A DNA stretch of 64,000 bases from Rosellinia necatrix (taxonomy: Eukaryota > Ascomycota > Sordariomycetes > Xylariales > Xylariaceae): NCBI GenBank assembly GCA_021209875.1, contig JAGYVD010000004.1:3757001-3821000 (forward strand), given 5' to 3'. This document shows, piece by piece, positions 23,044 through 34,420 of the stretch. Under the pieces are notes generated by a model. The model did not search any database, was not told the DNA's origin, and was given only the letters and a program-made list of their open reading frames with translations. Numbering within the stretch: position 1 is the stretch's first letter; each line of letters starts with the position of its first letter. The translations under genes were made by a program, and so were the position numbers.

Positions 23044-23964
23044 TCAGCTATTGAAGATCCTCGAGTACAGCATCTCGTGCCGCCCGACCCAGAGGTCCAT
23101 GACGGGGACGCTCTGGGCGGCGCGGGCGACGGGGACGTCCCACTCGCGGGCGACGAGGTCGGCGATGAGGGCGCGCAGGCCGGCGCCGGCGAGCACCTTC
23201 TGCGCCTGGTAGGGGCCGAACATGCCGGCGCGCACGGCGGCGGAGACGAGCGCCTTGGCGTGGCCCAGCAGGAACACGTACGCCGCCTGGTGGGCCGTGA
23301 GGCCGAGGAGGCGCGCCACGGCCCCGAACAAGGGCGCCAGGTGGGCGGAGACGAGCGGCGGGAGCGCCTCTACGTCTACATCTCTACCACTGCTACTGCT
23401 ACCGCTGCCGCTGCCGCTGCCGCTGCCGCTGCCGTTGGTGTTGGTGGTGGTGGTGTTGGTGTTGGTGTTGGTGGTGCGCGAGGCGTGTCGTAGCGCGGCC
23501 GAATATGACTCGAGGGCCCCTCGCGCCTCCATGTCTATAGAAGAAGAAGAGGAGGAGGGGGAGGAGGGGAGGAGGGGAGGAGGAGGAGGAGGATGAGGAG
23601 GGCGCCAGGCTCTTCTCCCAGATCGAGAGCAGCGCGCGGCCCTGCGCCGTCGACGCCCGGCGGCCCACGGCGCACACGATGGACGCGTCGAGCGCGTCGT
23701 CGAGACGCGCGAGCGCCGAGGGCGCGCGGTGCGCCGCGAGCGCGAACGGCAGCGCCGTGCTCGCGTACGAGGACAGCGAGAGCGGCAGGAAGGACGCGAA
23801 GGACGGCTTGTAGAGGAGAGTCGACGACGACGACGACGACGACGAGGTGGAGGGGCGCGCGTGCGCTAGGTAGGACTCGAGCCCCGAGCTGAAGGCGAAC
23901 GAGCCCAGCGGCAGCGCCGAGTCCGAGAGCAGCAGGAGGTAGTGGTGCGACGAGTCCGCCATCA

Positions 23965-23965
<1 letters not shown>
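23044..23965 (-). CDS. urease accessory protein UreF, with a frame break in a Ser-coding repeat
   Basis: Chaperone for nickel insertion into urease; UreF acts with UreD and UreG. The N-terminal part (23965 down to about 23600) contains the family signature SDSALPLGSFAFSSGLES and later AQGRALLSIWEKS. The C-terminal part, in another frame (from about 23540 down to 23044), contains MEARGALESYSAALRHAS, HQAAYVFLLGHAKALVSAA and the typical end LYSRIFNS. Between them is a TCC/CCC-rich tract (about 23540-23600) that encodes serines in either frame. There is no GT donor near it, so a length change in the tract explains the break better than an intron. Two more low-complexity inserts (Ser-Gly and Asn-Thr repeats) sit after the break. 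The frame also stays open upstream to 24265; whether that part is translated is unclear. Confidence 0.82.
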
Positions 23966-23995
<30 letters not shown>

Positions 23996-24627
23996 GCTGG
24001 GTGCGACGACGGGCGTCGTGCGGGCCGAGGTCAGAGGCGTCGGCCGGGCGCTTGAATCCGTGGCCTCCGATAATGCCGCCGTTTCCGATACTAATGCCGT
24101 TGTTGTTGTTGTTGCCGTTATTGTTGTTGCCGTTGTCGCCGCTCGCCTTTTCGCGTTCAACCTCTGCTTCGCTTTCGCGAGCTGCAATTCCAGCCCCGCG
24201 ATCTCATTGGCAAGTATCGATTCATCATCGGATTCTCTCAAGGACTCTCTATAGAATTCCCTCATCGTAGCATGTTTTTCACTCTGGGCGTACTTGACCG
24301 GGCCAAGCTTAACATGGTTGCACCCGTGATGGAGGAAGAGCCAAGAGAAGGCGAGTAAGTTAGAGGTAACAGGTAGTGTGACATATATATTCCGCTGACA
24401 AGGGCCATTCATTGCATATTGCATGAGGCCATGATTCCCCACAAACGCCGCCAACTCATTCGTGCTAGATAGATGCTGGTTAAAGCAGCAATCCGACCTC
24501 AAACCACCGAAATCCCAACCGTACAATGATGCAAATCCCATACCTGAACAAACGATGCCCCGACATTTACCATATGCGAGCCAACCCCTCATGCAACCAC
24601 CCATACAACCCCCTCCCATGAATAAAC
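23966..24627. other. region between UreF and Cut12 genes
   Basis: UreF upstream region. The frame of UreF runs open through it: from an ATG at 24265 it would add a 100-residue lead with a charged coiled-coil-like start (MREFYRESLRE) and Thr/Ala repeats. That lead could be a real N-terminal extension or an unrelated overlapping exon; I see no family match. Confidence 0.4.
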
Positions 24628-26936
24628 TCATGGCCTCACATTCTCTTTGTCCCGCATCTGATTCCTTGCTCTCCCCTTCTCCATTCTCTTCTGTTCTAGA
24701 CGAGCTCGAGCAGCCGCTTGTCGATCAGCGGGCAAGGCACAACGCGATACGTTTCCAGAGGTAGTCCGATCTGCCGAGGGACCTCCCAGCCGTGAGAATT
24801 GGTCTTGCACCAGGTCAATGGCTGGCGCCTCGTTATCTAGAGAGACCGGGCGAGTGACTCTTGACGGAGCTCGTGATCGATGGGCGGGCGGATCTAGTGC
24901 ACCGTGCATTGTTGTTCTGTCTTCGGCAAGAGAAGTAGTCCGTGCGCCGACTGTCCTTCGATCGGCCTCCTGGCTGGGATTCGGTGCCAAGGCGTCGTTT
25001 GTCTCGGACGGCTGGTTCCTGCGCAATTGCCTCCTTGACGATTCATTAACTCGGTTAGAGAGGATATCCGACGCCACCCTTTGACCGCCATGCAGAGATC
25101 GTCGTCCTGCATCTCTATCCGCTTGTCGAGACGATATGGCATCCGTGTCTTCCATGATGGACTTCTCATATGGCATTTCGGCCTCGTTTTGTCGTGTTTT
25201 GGTGTCTTTGGCTTGAAGTTCAAACGTGGGGATGTCGGCTGTGTAATCGGTGAGAAGATCGTTGTCGTATGTCTTATCCCGTCGAATGGTATCCAACACA
25301 CGATTATCACCATCCCGTAATAGAGACCGTCGGGTCATGTCAAGACTGGTATCGTCGATAGATGCTGCTCTAGCACGTCGGTTGATTGGCCGAGATTTTT
25401 CGTGCCTCGAAAGTTTGCTGGGTGACTGGATGCCTAGTTTTAGGTCTCGCATTGACCTGTCGTGTTGGGCAATCGCGGCATCTAGTCTTTTCTCTTGGCT
25501 TAAAATATTGGCAGCTTCCATCTCTTTGAGTTTCCTCTCCAGTTCGTCGATCTTGGCGTTCTTGTCCTGCAAAACCTGCATGGACTCGCCGATTCTGGAT
25601 TTGGCGTGGTTCTTTAGAGACTCATATTCCTCCTTGAACTTTTTGATGTCGACATCTTTTTGCGCCGACACCTCCCTGGCATCACGTAGCTGCTTCTCTA
25701 GCTTTCTTATTCGTGATGATTCGGATGATCTACCGGCGGACGCTTGAGCCTCAAGTTCTGCTACCCGCTCTCGAGATTTCGCTAAATTCGTCTTCAATCG
25801 TTGGACCTCGTCGCGAAGCTGGCCCAACTCTTTCAGGTCAGACCGCGCCTTTTTGAGCTCCCGGCTGGCGTCGAGGATGCTCTGTTCTGTTCGGGGTGAC
25901 GTGTCGATACGTTGGCGACCAGCACGGCGCGGGTCGGCGTCGCTAGAAGCCTCCTTCAATCGAGCCTCAAGGTCTCTGACTCGATCACGATATTCAGCAA
26001 CTAGAGCGATCTGCCTTGCCAGGTCTTTCGTTATCGAGGCATTGTCCTTCTCGGCACCACGGTTTCTTGTGGCTGCAAGCTTGGTGGCCATATCGGCGAG
26101 CTTCTTTTCCATCTCGGCGACCTTGGATTGCTCTTCCTTCAGCTTCTGGCTGAGCTGACTTGCTTCCATGTCTTTCTTGGCAGCAAAGGATCTAGCATTC
26201 GCCTTGTACTTGACAAGGAGTTCAATGTCGGACTTGGCTTCTTCGCGGTATCGAGACCATTCAGCCTTCCAGTACTTCCCGGACTCTGAGTGGGGCTCGT
26301 TAAGATCCACGGTCAGGTCATGATTACAGAAGACATCTTCATCCTCCCATTCCCATTCTTCGTCCGTGTCGTCCTCCTTCTGTTTCTTGGTCTGGGCCTC
26401 TGGTGCCTTTGACTTTGTTGGGCGGGCATCCTCCATTGCCTGTTGCAACGTTGTCTTCTTTCGCGTTTGGCCGCTGCGAGCAGAATTTGCAGTGAGAGGG
26501 CTGGACTCGACAATGCTGCCGGTCTTAACATCTCGGCCAAAGGAGACACGTTTCCGACGAGACGTCCCGGTTCCTGGCGTCAGAAGTATGCTGTTTAGTT
26601 TGGTTGGCGATCTGGTATCTACTGGGATCGCTTTTGTGGCGGCATTCGAGCCTGGCGCAAGTTCGACGCGTTCAGGCTCGTTCCGATTCGTCTTGGTCGG
26701 CAGGGCATCTTCTATGGCGGTGGAATGGCCCCAGATGGCATTCTTGAAGGCGCGTGCTGCGAATATCGGCGCGGGCGTATCCGGCGCATCGATTTGGGTC
26801 GTGTCGTCTGTTGGCCGTTAGCGAGTGAACAGCTTTGTTTGGGCAATGTGATTAACGTACCTCCTCCGCCGCCTTCAGGCGCGTCACGGAGTCCTGTGGC
26901 CCCCTGAAAGCCCTTTTTGAGAGCCCAGCCAAGCAT
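24628..26936 (-). CDS. cut12: spindle pole body-associated protein Cut12, 751 aa
   Basis: Two exons on the minus strand, 26861-26936 (MLGWALKKG start) and 24628-26807, with a 53-bp intron. The Cut12 family anchors and activates the spindle pole body in fungi, and in fission yeast it links Plo1 kinase and PP1 phosphatase. The family block is the segment with DLNEPHSESGKYWKAEWSRY and the following YKANARSFAAKK, about residues 195-245. A long coiled coil extends to about residue 470. A KRVSFG sequence at residues about 111-116 matches the RVxF docking motif of PP1. The C-terminal third is Arg/Ser-rich and probably disordered, ending in a helical AAARARLEQKRMEKGRARN stretch. It shares an upstream region of 0.9 kb with the Gcn2 gene. 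Confidence 0.9.
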
Positions 26937-27847
26937 GGTGTCGCGTGGTTTGATCTGAGGAGAGCCAGCGAGTGTTGTATTATAAAAATGTGTACCGGGT
27001 ATTATTGTGTTGTGCGGGAGAGAAGGAGAATTGGGTCGGCGGAAGGCAGTCGAATCGTAAATAGACCGACTGCGACTTAAGGTTCAAGCTGCCCGGCAAC
27101 AGAAAGCCTCTGATTAGGTGCTATTGTACGTGCACTCGTCTGTTTACTTTTTAGAGGGGTCTGGCGTCACTAACACGGTAGCACCCGCGGTTTCTCTGGT
27201 CCCTGCATGCTGTTTTAGGTTAGGTGTCTGGGTACCTAGCAGCCTACCTAAAAAGTACCTAAAGCTAGATTGGTCCAGCTGGGGTTATATTTTAGGTAGC
27301 GGGCCGTGGCTTAACCACCAGTGCGTCACAGGCTGCCAACATGCACTTGCCGCCACAGCTGCCCCCAGCGGCTAGCTACGTGGGTACCTGAGGCAGGTAG
27401 GTACCTACCGATCTACGGTAGGGTTCCTAAGTAGGTAATACCTAGATTAGGTAGGGTTACCAAAGGTACATTAGGTACCTAGGTAGATTAAGTACCTAGG
27501 TACTTGTACATTTTGCTGGCATCCAAGTACCTGGTTGGCTGTTGTGTCTCTCCTCCACCCACCGGCCGGCCGTGGTGTGAAGATTGATTGTTGAGTCAAA
27601 CTTGGACTGGAGAAAACCAGTCAGTCATAACTAGACCCTTACGTATTACCAGCCATTACCGCTGCTTCAAAATGGCCCCAGGTCAGTAAAGACTCACGGC
27701 TTCGGCTGTGTTTGTCTGCCCTGTTCGCCCACCTCCTCTCGGACCGAACAATTCCTGCTACTGTTGCTACTACCTACTACCTACTACTACCTACTACTTA
27801 CTACCTACTACTGCCCCTCACCCTCACATGTCAAGCCAACAGCAAAC
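26937..27847. promoter_or_regulatory. divergent Cut12/Gcn2 promoter with palindromic motifs and a short upstream ATG
   Basis: Contains a dense cluster of TACCTAGGTA-type motifs (27225-27510), including the perfect 16-bp palindrome AAGTACCTAGGTACTT at 27490-27505. An upstream ATG at 27672 opens a five-codon frame ending at 27689. A CTACTACC-rich run lies at 27765-27815, just before the Gcn2 start. Confidence 0.55.
27672..27689 (+). promoter_or_regulatory. upstream ATG: five-codon uORF or alternative first exon of Gcn2
   Basis: ATG GCC CCA GGT CAG TAA reads as a minimal uORF. The same bases contain a GTCAGT donor (27682), the donor type used twice elsewhere in this window. Splicing to the CAG at 27840-27842 would join it in frame to the Gcn2 coding sequence. 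Sequence alone does not decide. Confidence 0.45.
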
Positions 27848-30800
27848 ATGGCGTGGAAAACACCTGGACCTTGGAAAGTGCCCCAGCAGCCCAATCAGAA
27901 GAGACATGATGACTTAACCCGCCCCGGGCTGCCACCCGCCAGCCCGGATACAGGCCCCAAGACTCACTATCTTGTCACCCAGAATGAGGAAATCCTGGTG
28001 CTCAAAGCCATATATGGGGATGACTATGTCGAGCACAAGGCTGCCAACACTGCTTGGAAGAAATCGGAGCCTTCGTTCGACATCCGTGTCAGGGCCCTTT
28101 CGGACGAAGATACGGCCGTAACATTGAGTGTTGTTCTCACAGCTACCTATCCCAGGTCCATGCCCTTACTAAGCCTAAAAGATGAAGGGTTGCTGAAGGA
28201 ATCGACTTTGTTTAAGCTGCAGAAGTTTATTGAGAAACAACCGAGATCCCTGGTCGCGGCAGGACAAGCCGAGCCCATGATCCACGAATTAGTTCAGGGA
28301 TTACAGGATATTCTAGAAGACGCTGCTCAGATTAAGGCCCAGGGACTTGAGTTGCCCTCTCTAGAAGAGGAGCGTGCTGCTCATGAGACGGAGCTCGCCA
28401 GGCAGGCCTTCGAGCAGCAACAGGAAGAAGAGCGAAAAAAACAAGACGCTATTAAAGAGGAAGAGCGGGCAATGCAAGATATGCTACACCAGGAGGTCGA
28501 ACGGCAGCGAATTAAGGCCAAGGAATCCAAGAGACGTCAGAATCCGCCGACCATGTCCAGCAGTTATTCGGAGATGGCCGCCGATTACGGAGACAGCAGG
28601 GTTGAATTTGATCAGCCCAGTGAGATTACTGACACAGCCGGCAACGTCTTTCGCTTTAGCACCGTTGTTGGCAAGACCGTGTTGCAAGAAGGTCCGATAT
28701 CGACTACATATCGCGTCTGGCCCGGTACACTCGGGGCGCAGGACTCCCACGGTCTAGCCCTCAAGGAGTTTAACCTGGGTTCTTCATATGGGGACCCAGC
28801 GCAGTTCAAGAAAAAATTACAGGCATTGGAGAGCGTGCTGGAATCCGTTCAAAAGATGACACACCGCAACATCATAAGCCTACTGAACTACCGCATCGAC
28901 CCTATACACACCAACGATGACTCGGATCCGGCGGGTTGGGTCGCCCGCATTCTTACACCCTTGGCTGATAAAGGCCCCCTCGGAGAACTTCTCGAGTTGG
29001 CGGGTCATCTTGATGTTGGCAGAGTTCGCTCATGGACTGCTGATCTTCTCAACGGACTAGGATTTCTGCATAGCCATGGCATTGTTCACCAGGATATACA
29101 TCCTAGCAATGTCCTTCTCTTTCGAGAACCCACAGGTGATATTGTGCCTAAGCTCTCTGACGTCGCATACCAGAGAGAAATGCATGCGATATGTCGCAAA
29201 TCTAACTCCGTCTCTTCCGTAAATGCAGCGAGATCCTCGTATTGGCTACCGCCCGAAGTCGCTGGCAACTCAAAGCCGCACTTTACTCAGAAGTCGGACG
29301 TCTGGGATTTCGGAGTTATATTCCTTCAGATGATCTTCGGCTTAGACGTATTTCAAAAGTACCAGTCCCCGACCGCTCTTATCGAGTCTATATCCCTCTC
29401 TAATTCATGCCACGAACTCGTATCGAGGTTCTTCAAACCCGACCCAAAAAAGCGGCCACGAGCATTCGAGTTGAGTTCAAGTGAATTCCTCGCGACTGAT
29501 GCCCCCGTGGTGATCGGAGAATCCCTGGCTGCGTTACCCCGCTCGCAGTCATTAAGCTCTATACCGCAAGCCGTACCCTTGAGACTGAGACGTGACTCTA
29601 CTGCTCAGTACGGCTCTTCCTCCCGCTATCGTGAAGATTTTGTCGAGGAAGGTCGATTAGGTAAGGGAGGATTTGGAGAGGTCGTGAAAGCAAGGAAAAA
29701 GCTTGACGGTCAGATATATGCCATCAAGAAGATTACACAACGCTCACAAGCAAGTCTCACCGAAATCCTTAAAGAAGTCAGGTTGCTATCTCGGCTTAGT
29801 CACCCTGCTGTCGTGAGGTATTACAACACGTGGCTAGAGGAAATCCCCGATTTTCCAGACACCGATGGTGAAACACCGACCGACAACATTAACACCGACG
29901 GGTCAAGGGACACGACAACGCAAGAATTAGATATCCAATTTGCTGCCAGCGCCGGCGGACTGGATTTCATTTCTTCAAGTCACCCCAATATTGAATTTGG
30001 CTACGACGATTCAGGAAGCGAGGAAGAGGATGAGCCAGAGCAGAATGGACATGATGGGGATGATTCCGAAGATGATTCGGACATCGATAACTCCTCTAGC
30101 AACTCATTGGCGGGCGCGCCGTCCCCTGTCAGGGTCCGCAGCGAACAACGAGGGTTCAAAACTGTTATGTACATATCCATGGAATACTGTGACAAGAGAG
30201 TAAGTAACACTCATCAATATATATACTTTGTCTTGTTGCCTACTCGGAACTGACATATTTTCTTCTTTAGACGTTGCGAGATCTGATCCAACGCCATCTG
30301 TGGAAAGAAAACGATGAGACCTGGCGTTTATTTCGCCAAATACTCGAAGGTCTAGTTCATATCCATGGCCTCAACATTGTCCATCGAGACCTTAAGCCGG
30401 AGAATATTTTTATCGGCCTAGGTCCTGATGGTGCTAACAACGTCAAGATTGGTGACTTTGGCTTAGCTACCACGGGGCAGTTTGCAGTGGACAGGGTTGC
30501 CCCAGCCAATGCAGAATCGAGTGATCTGACAAGAAGTGTTGGAACGTCTTACTATGTGGCACCCGAAATTCGTCGACAGGCCGGTGGTTCGTATACATCT
30601 AAAGTTGACGTAAGTGCAGTTATCTCAATTCCCCTATTGGTCAAACTATTAATCTAGAGAATAGATGTACTCTTTAGGTATCATATTTTTCGAAATGTGT
30701 TATTATTCCGTTGTTGGCATGGAAAGAGCAGATAAACTAGGTAAGCTCGGCCTGGATGGCCAGTTACCAGATGATTTCCAAACCGGCAACACAGCCCCAG

Positions 30801-32918
30801 CCGACATTGTGCAGTCTCTTGTGACACACGATGTAAAAGCACGTCCGTCCAGTATGGAGCTCCTACAGAGTGGCAAACTGCCTATCCAAATGGAAAATGA
30901 GACGACACGCCGAGCGCTTGCGAGCCTTACCAATACCAGCTCCCCATACTACCCGAAGGTAGTTTCGACATTGTTTACTGCGCCTCTAGAACCAGCAAAG
31001 GATTTTGCCTGGGACATGTCTTCTTCATATCCCACTACTACTGAATTACTATATCGTGGTATAGTAAAAGAGGAGTTGACTTCAATATTTCGGAGACATG
31101 GCGCAGTTGAAGCTCCTAGAAGCTCTCTCTATCCGCGTTCGTCTCATTACTCTAGTAAACAGCACGTCGTCCAGCTACTAGACCAAAACGGAACCGTGGT
31201 ACAACTCCCATTCGACCTGATGCTGGGAAACGCTCGCTTGTTAGCAAAGCAATCTCATCCCCAAGGAATTCGCCGAACTTTCGCTTTCGGGCATGTTTAC
31301 CGCGATAGACAAAGCGGGGGGCAACCAGAAATGATTGGGGAGGTTGATTTTGATATCACTTCAACAGACACGTTGGACTTGGCGTTGAAAGAGGCAGAAG
31401 TGATTAAAGTCTTGGATGAAGTCATCGAAACATTCCCAAGCACATCATCTATGTGCTTTCACCTAGGTCATTCAGATCTCCTGCAGCTGATCTTCGATTA
31501 TTGTAATATCGACTCGAGCGCAAGGCGGTCTGCAGCAGAGTCCTTGACGAAGCTAAATATTCATTCGGTCACATTCCAAAGGGTCAGAGCCGAGTTACGG
31601 TCACCTTTAATAGGGATATCGGCTACAAGTATTGAAGATCTACGTCGTTTTGACTTCCGAGGTAATTTCTCAGTCATGTATCTTGACATGTTGCGTCTGC
31701 TAAAATTTTACTAGATACACCAACGAAGGCCTTCGCAAAATTGAAGACCCTGTTTGAGGGCACTCCGTTATATCAGCAGTTGCATCCAACCATCGCCCAT
31801 TTGAAAGGGGTGATCGAATACACGAAACGCCTGGGCGTACATGCCAAGATATACATAAATCCTCTCAGTAGCATCAAGGCTAATTTCTTTACCGGCGGTA
31901 TCTTATTCCAGTGCCTCTACGACAAGAAATTCAAGGATGTTTTCGCAGCTGGAGGTCGATATGACAGTCTGATAATGGCACATCGCCCCAAGATTGGCAG
32001 TCAGGGCGAAGGACCTCATGCAGTTGGCTTTAGCTTGGCCTGGGAAAAGCTGGCGAGATTGCCAAAGTCGGCGAGTAAGGCTTTCCTTAAAAGACCTGAC
32101 GAAGAACATCAGGGAGTTTTCAATACCAAACGAGTAAGTAACATATCTACACTAGGCTAAGGTTCGTCACTAATATTATGCAGTGTGACGTGCTAGTTGC
32201 AAGTTTCGATGCGCACACTTTACGAACCACTGGTATTGAAATTGTGTCTACCCTATGGAATCACGAAATCAGTGCTGAGCTCGCTCGCGATTCCCGTTCG
32301 CCAGAAGAGCTCATCTCTAGAAATCGAGACGAATCGTACTCATGGATCATTATAATCAAACATGACACTCTCAAAATCCGAACCATGGATCGTAAAGACA
32401 TCCCGGACGCAGAAATCGCCATCACGGAGCTTTTGCCATGGCTTCGAGTGGCGCTCCGTGACCGGGGTTCTCGCCTCCAAATATCACACAAGCAACCTGA
32501 GGCAACCGGAAGCGCGGCATCGCCATCCGGAGGAGCCAGTGTTACACCAAATCAGATGCAAGAAGTGCGCGTCCTCGTGGCCGGCACCAGATCCAAGAAA
32601 TTCAACCGTCAGACTGTCATCGAACAGGCCCAAGGTAATGCCGCGGGCTTGGTCCAAACCTTTCTAGACGGGCCAATTGCAGCCGTAGAAACGTCAGACC
32701 ATGTTCTCGATCTCATCCAAGGTACTGCTCTGTCAGAGACCGAAAGCTGGCGTAGGGCAGAGCAATCGGTGGACAAAAATGAGAGAAGATATATGCAAGA
32801 TGTCCATGACATGTTAGCCGGCTGGCGTTTAGCATGGGAACTGAAAGGCGGAAGCCCCCATGCCTTTGTTTATAACTTCAGAACAACAAAGTGCATTTAC
32901 TACGATCTTAGCGCCTAA
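27848..32918 (+). CDS. cpc-3: eIF2-alpha kinase Gcn2 (CPC-3), 1613 aa
   Basis: Five exons join in frame: 27848-30199, 30271-30609, 30665-31661, 31715-32133 and 32184-32918. The protein senses uncharged tRNA in amino-acid starvation and phosphorylates eIF2-alpha. Domains in order: RWD (about 30-165, the Gcn1-binding part), charged helix (170-240), pseudokinase (about 265-560, with HQDIHPSN in place of HRD), active kinase (about 593-930: GKGGFGEV, AIKK, the usual long acidic insert, HRDLKPEN, DFGLATTG, then GTSYYVAPEI), a histidyl-tRNA synthetase-like domain (from about 1020) and the C-terminal ribosome/dimer region. Length is as expected for ascomycete Gcn2. An alternative start is possible: ATG at 27672 spliced from 27681 to 27843 would add MAPAN in frame. 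Confidence 0.96.
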
Positions 32919-33682
32919 CCCAGGTAGTCAGCAGAGCTAATGTTAAGGAGGGGTTGGTGTGGGCGAGACATGTAGCGTAGTATATGAGGACAAAAGCTCT
33001 ACTTTGGTGTAAGCAGACTGCATGATTGACGCCTGACGAGATACGGATCAATCTACAACTAAAATTTACCTTTTTCCCTTCTATTTTTGTTTTTATATCA
33101 TACCCCCTCCATTTTTTCTGGTCGTCGTTTGAGGTCGTAACAAAGGGGTTATTAACTACCAATGACTATACATCGAAGTATAAAACCGTCAACAGCATCG
33201 GAAGATACTAACCACCCCCGTCATTCATGATAGTAATCAACTAAAACTGGTGTTATTATTGTCGACAGAGGAAATACAGCCTTCGCCCCGAGCATGAATT
33301 GCACTCCAGTATCCCAAATGCTTGCAGCAGCAGCCGGGAGACTCGGGAACACCCTCATTGTTCTCGGACATAATTTCTTCTCAGTCTTTATAGCCCTGTC
33401 TAACGTTATGTCTTACAGATATACAAGGTCTTCAATATACAAGGTCACTAAAAAGTCTGTGTTTTATCATAGAACTATTCATGTGTTTCTGCTACACTCG
33501 ATTAGCTCTTGTGCTCTGCAAGCGTGTATATGTAGCATATATAAGTAGAGGCAGGTCTCTCGGGTCGTTATTAATGACACACACAGACCTTATCACACAG
33601 CAACCACCGCCCATACCCATACCCATACCTGTAAGTAATCACTCATCATCCATTCAAACGAAACAGCAAGGAAGTCTCTGAT
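32919..33682. other. intergenic, no supported gene
   Basis: Gcn2 3' flank and upstream region of the next gene. A threefold CCCATA hexamer run lies at 33608-33629. Open frames at 33026-33211 and 33294-33548 lack any family pattern. Confidence 0.55.
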
Positions 33683-34339
33683 ATGGACGACCCCGGCGAA
33701 ACCAGTGCTGTAGGTTGTACGGTCGAGGACTTCGGCCTCATTCGCAACTCGACGCCCTGGGAACCCCCAACCACAGCATTCATCAACCAATATCTCGTAC
33801 CCACAAGCGCCGACGGCGACTCCCTGTCTTCTCCAGCGGGCCCCTCGCCAGCCCGGGCGCCAGAGTGGAACGCCTTCACGATCTCGCTGCCCCGGATCGT
33901 GAGCATACGGCGAGTCATCCACCAGTACGCCGTCTCCCCCTCGCACCACGCCCACGTGACCTTCTGGGTGCAGCTGACGACCTCGGACGACGGGCGGCTC
34001 ACGGAGATGCGGTACAGGGACATGATAGCGGACGGCTACGCGTCGGCGCAACGATCCGATTCCGGCTCCGGTCCTGGCTCCGGTCCTGGCTCCGGCCCCG
34101 ACCCCGACCCGCTCTCCTCCCTCCGCTGGCTCGGCGCGGCCAACCTCGTGGGCGCGGCCTCGCGGCTCGCGTTCCGGCGCATCTTCGAGTTCATGGGCGA
34201 GGACGTCCGGGTGCGGGGTAGCGTCGAGGTCCGGCCGGCCCACGACCTGGCCTGCGACACCTCCGCCTCGCGGCTCCTGCGGCGGCTGCTCTTCTCCGAG
34301 CCGTTCGCGCGCGCTGCCCTCACGCTCCCCCCGCCGTAG
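33683..34339 (+). CDS. hypothetical protein, 218 aa
   Basis: A single open frame from ATG 33683 to TAG. I do not recognise the family, but codon use and residue pattern look genuine: an alternating Ile/Val/Arg core (FTISLPRIVSIRRVIHQY then HVTFWVQLTTS) suggests beta strands, and an ANLVGAASRLAFRRIFEF helix precedes a polar C-terminus. A Gly-Ser-Pro repeat linker occupies about residues 125-142. The opposite strand is also open (33593-34459) but its product is Pro/Gly/Arg-rich and looks like a shadow. It is followed directly by a long purine-rich tract. Confidence 0.55.
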   Translation: MDDPGETSAVGCTVEDFGLIRNSTPWEPPTTAFINQYLVPTSADGDSLSSPAGPSPARAPEWNAFTISLPRIVSIRRVIHQYAVSPSHHAHVTFWVQLTTSDDGRLTEMRYRDMIADGYASAQRSDSGSGPGSGPGSGPDPDPLSSLRWLGAANLVGAASRLAFRRIFEFMGEDVRVRGSVEVRPAHDLACDTSASRLLRRLLFSEPFARAALTLPPP

Positions 34340-34420
34340 CGGCGGCGGAGGAGTAGGAGGAGGAGAAGGAGGAGGAGAAAGAGGAGGAGGAGGAGGAGGA
34401 GGGAGAGGGGTGGGGGGGGG
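34337..34420. repeat. homopurine (GGA/GAA)n tract ending in a G run
   Basis: About 80 bases with almost only G and A, ending in nine consecutive G. It begins at the stop codon of the 218-aa gene, so would lie in its 3' UTR. Confidence 0.85.

Noticed and set aside
23077..23892. Plus-strand frames opposite UreF
   Set aside because: They arise from GC-rich and repeat sequence antisense to a recognised gene.
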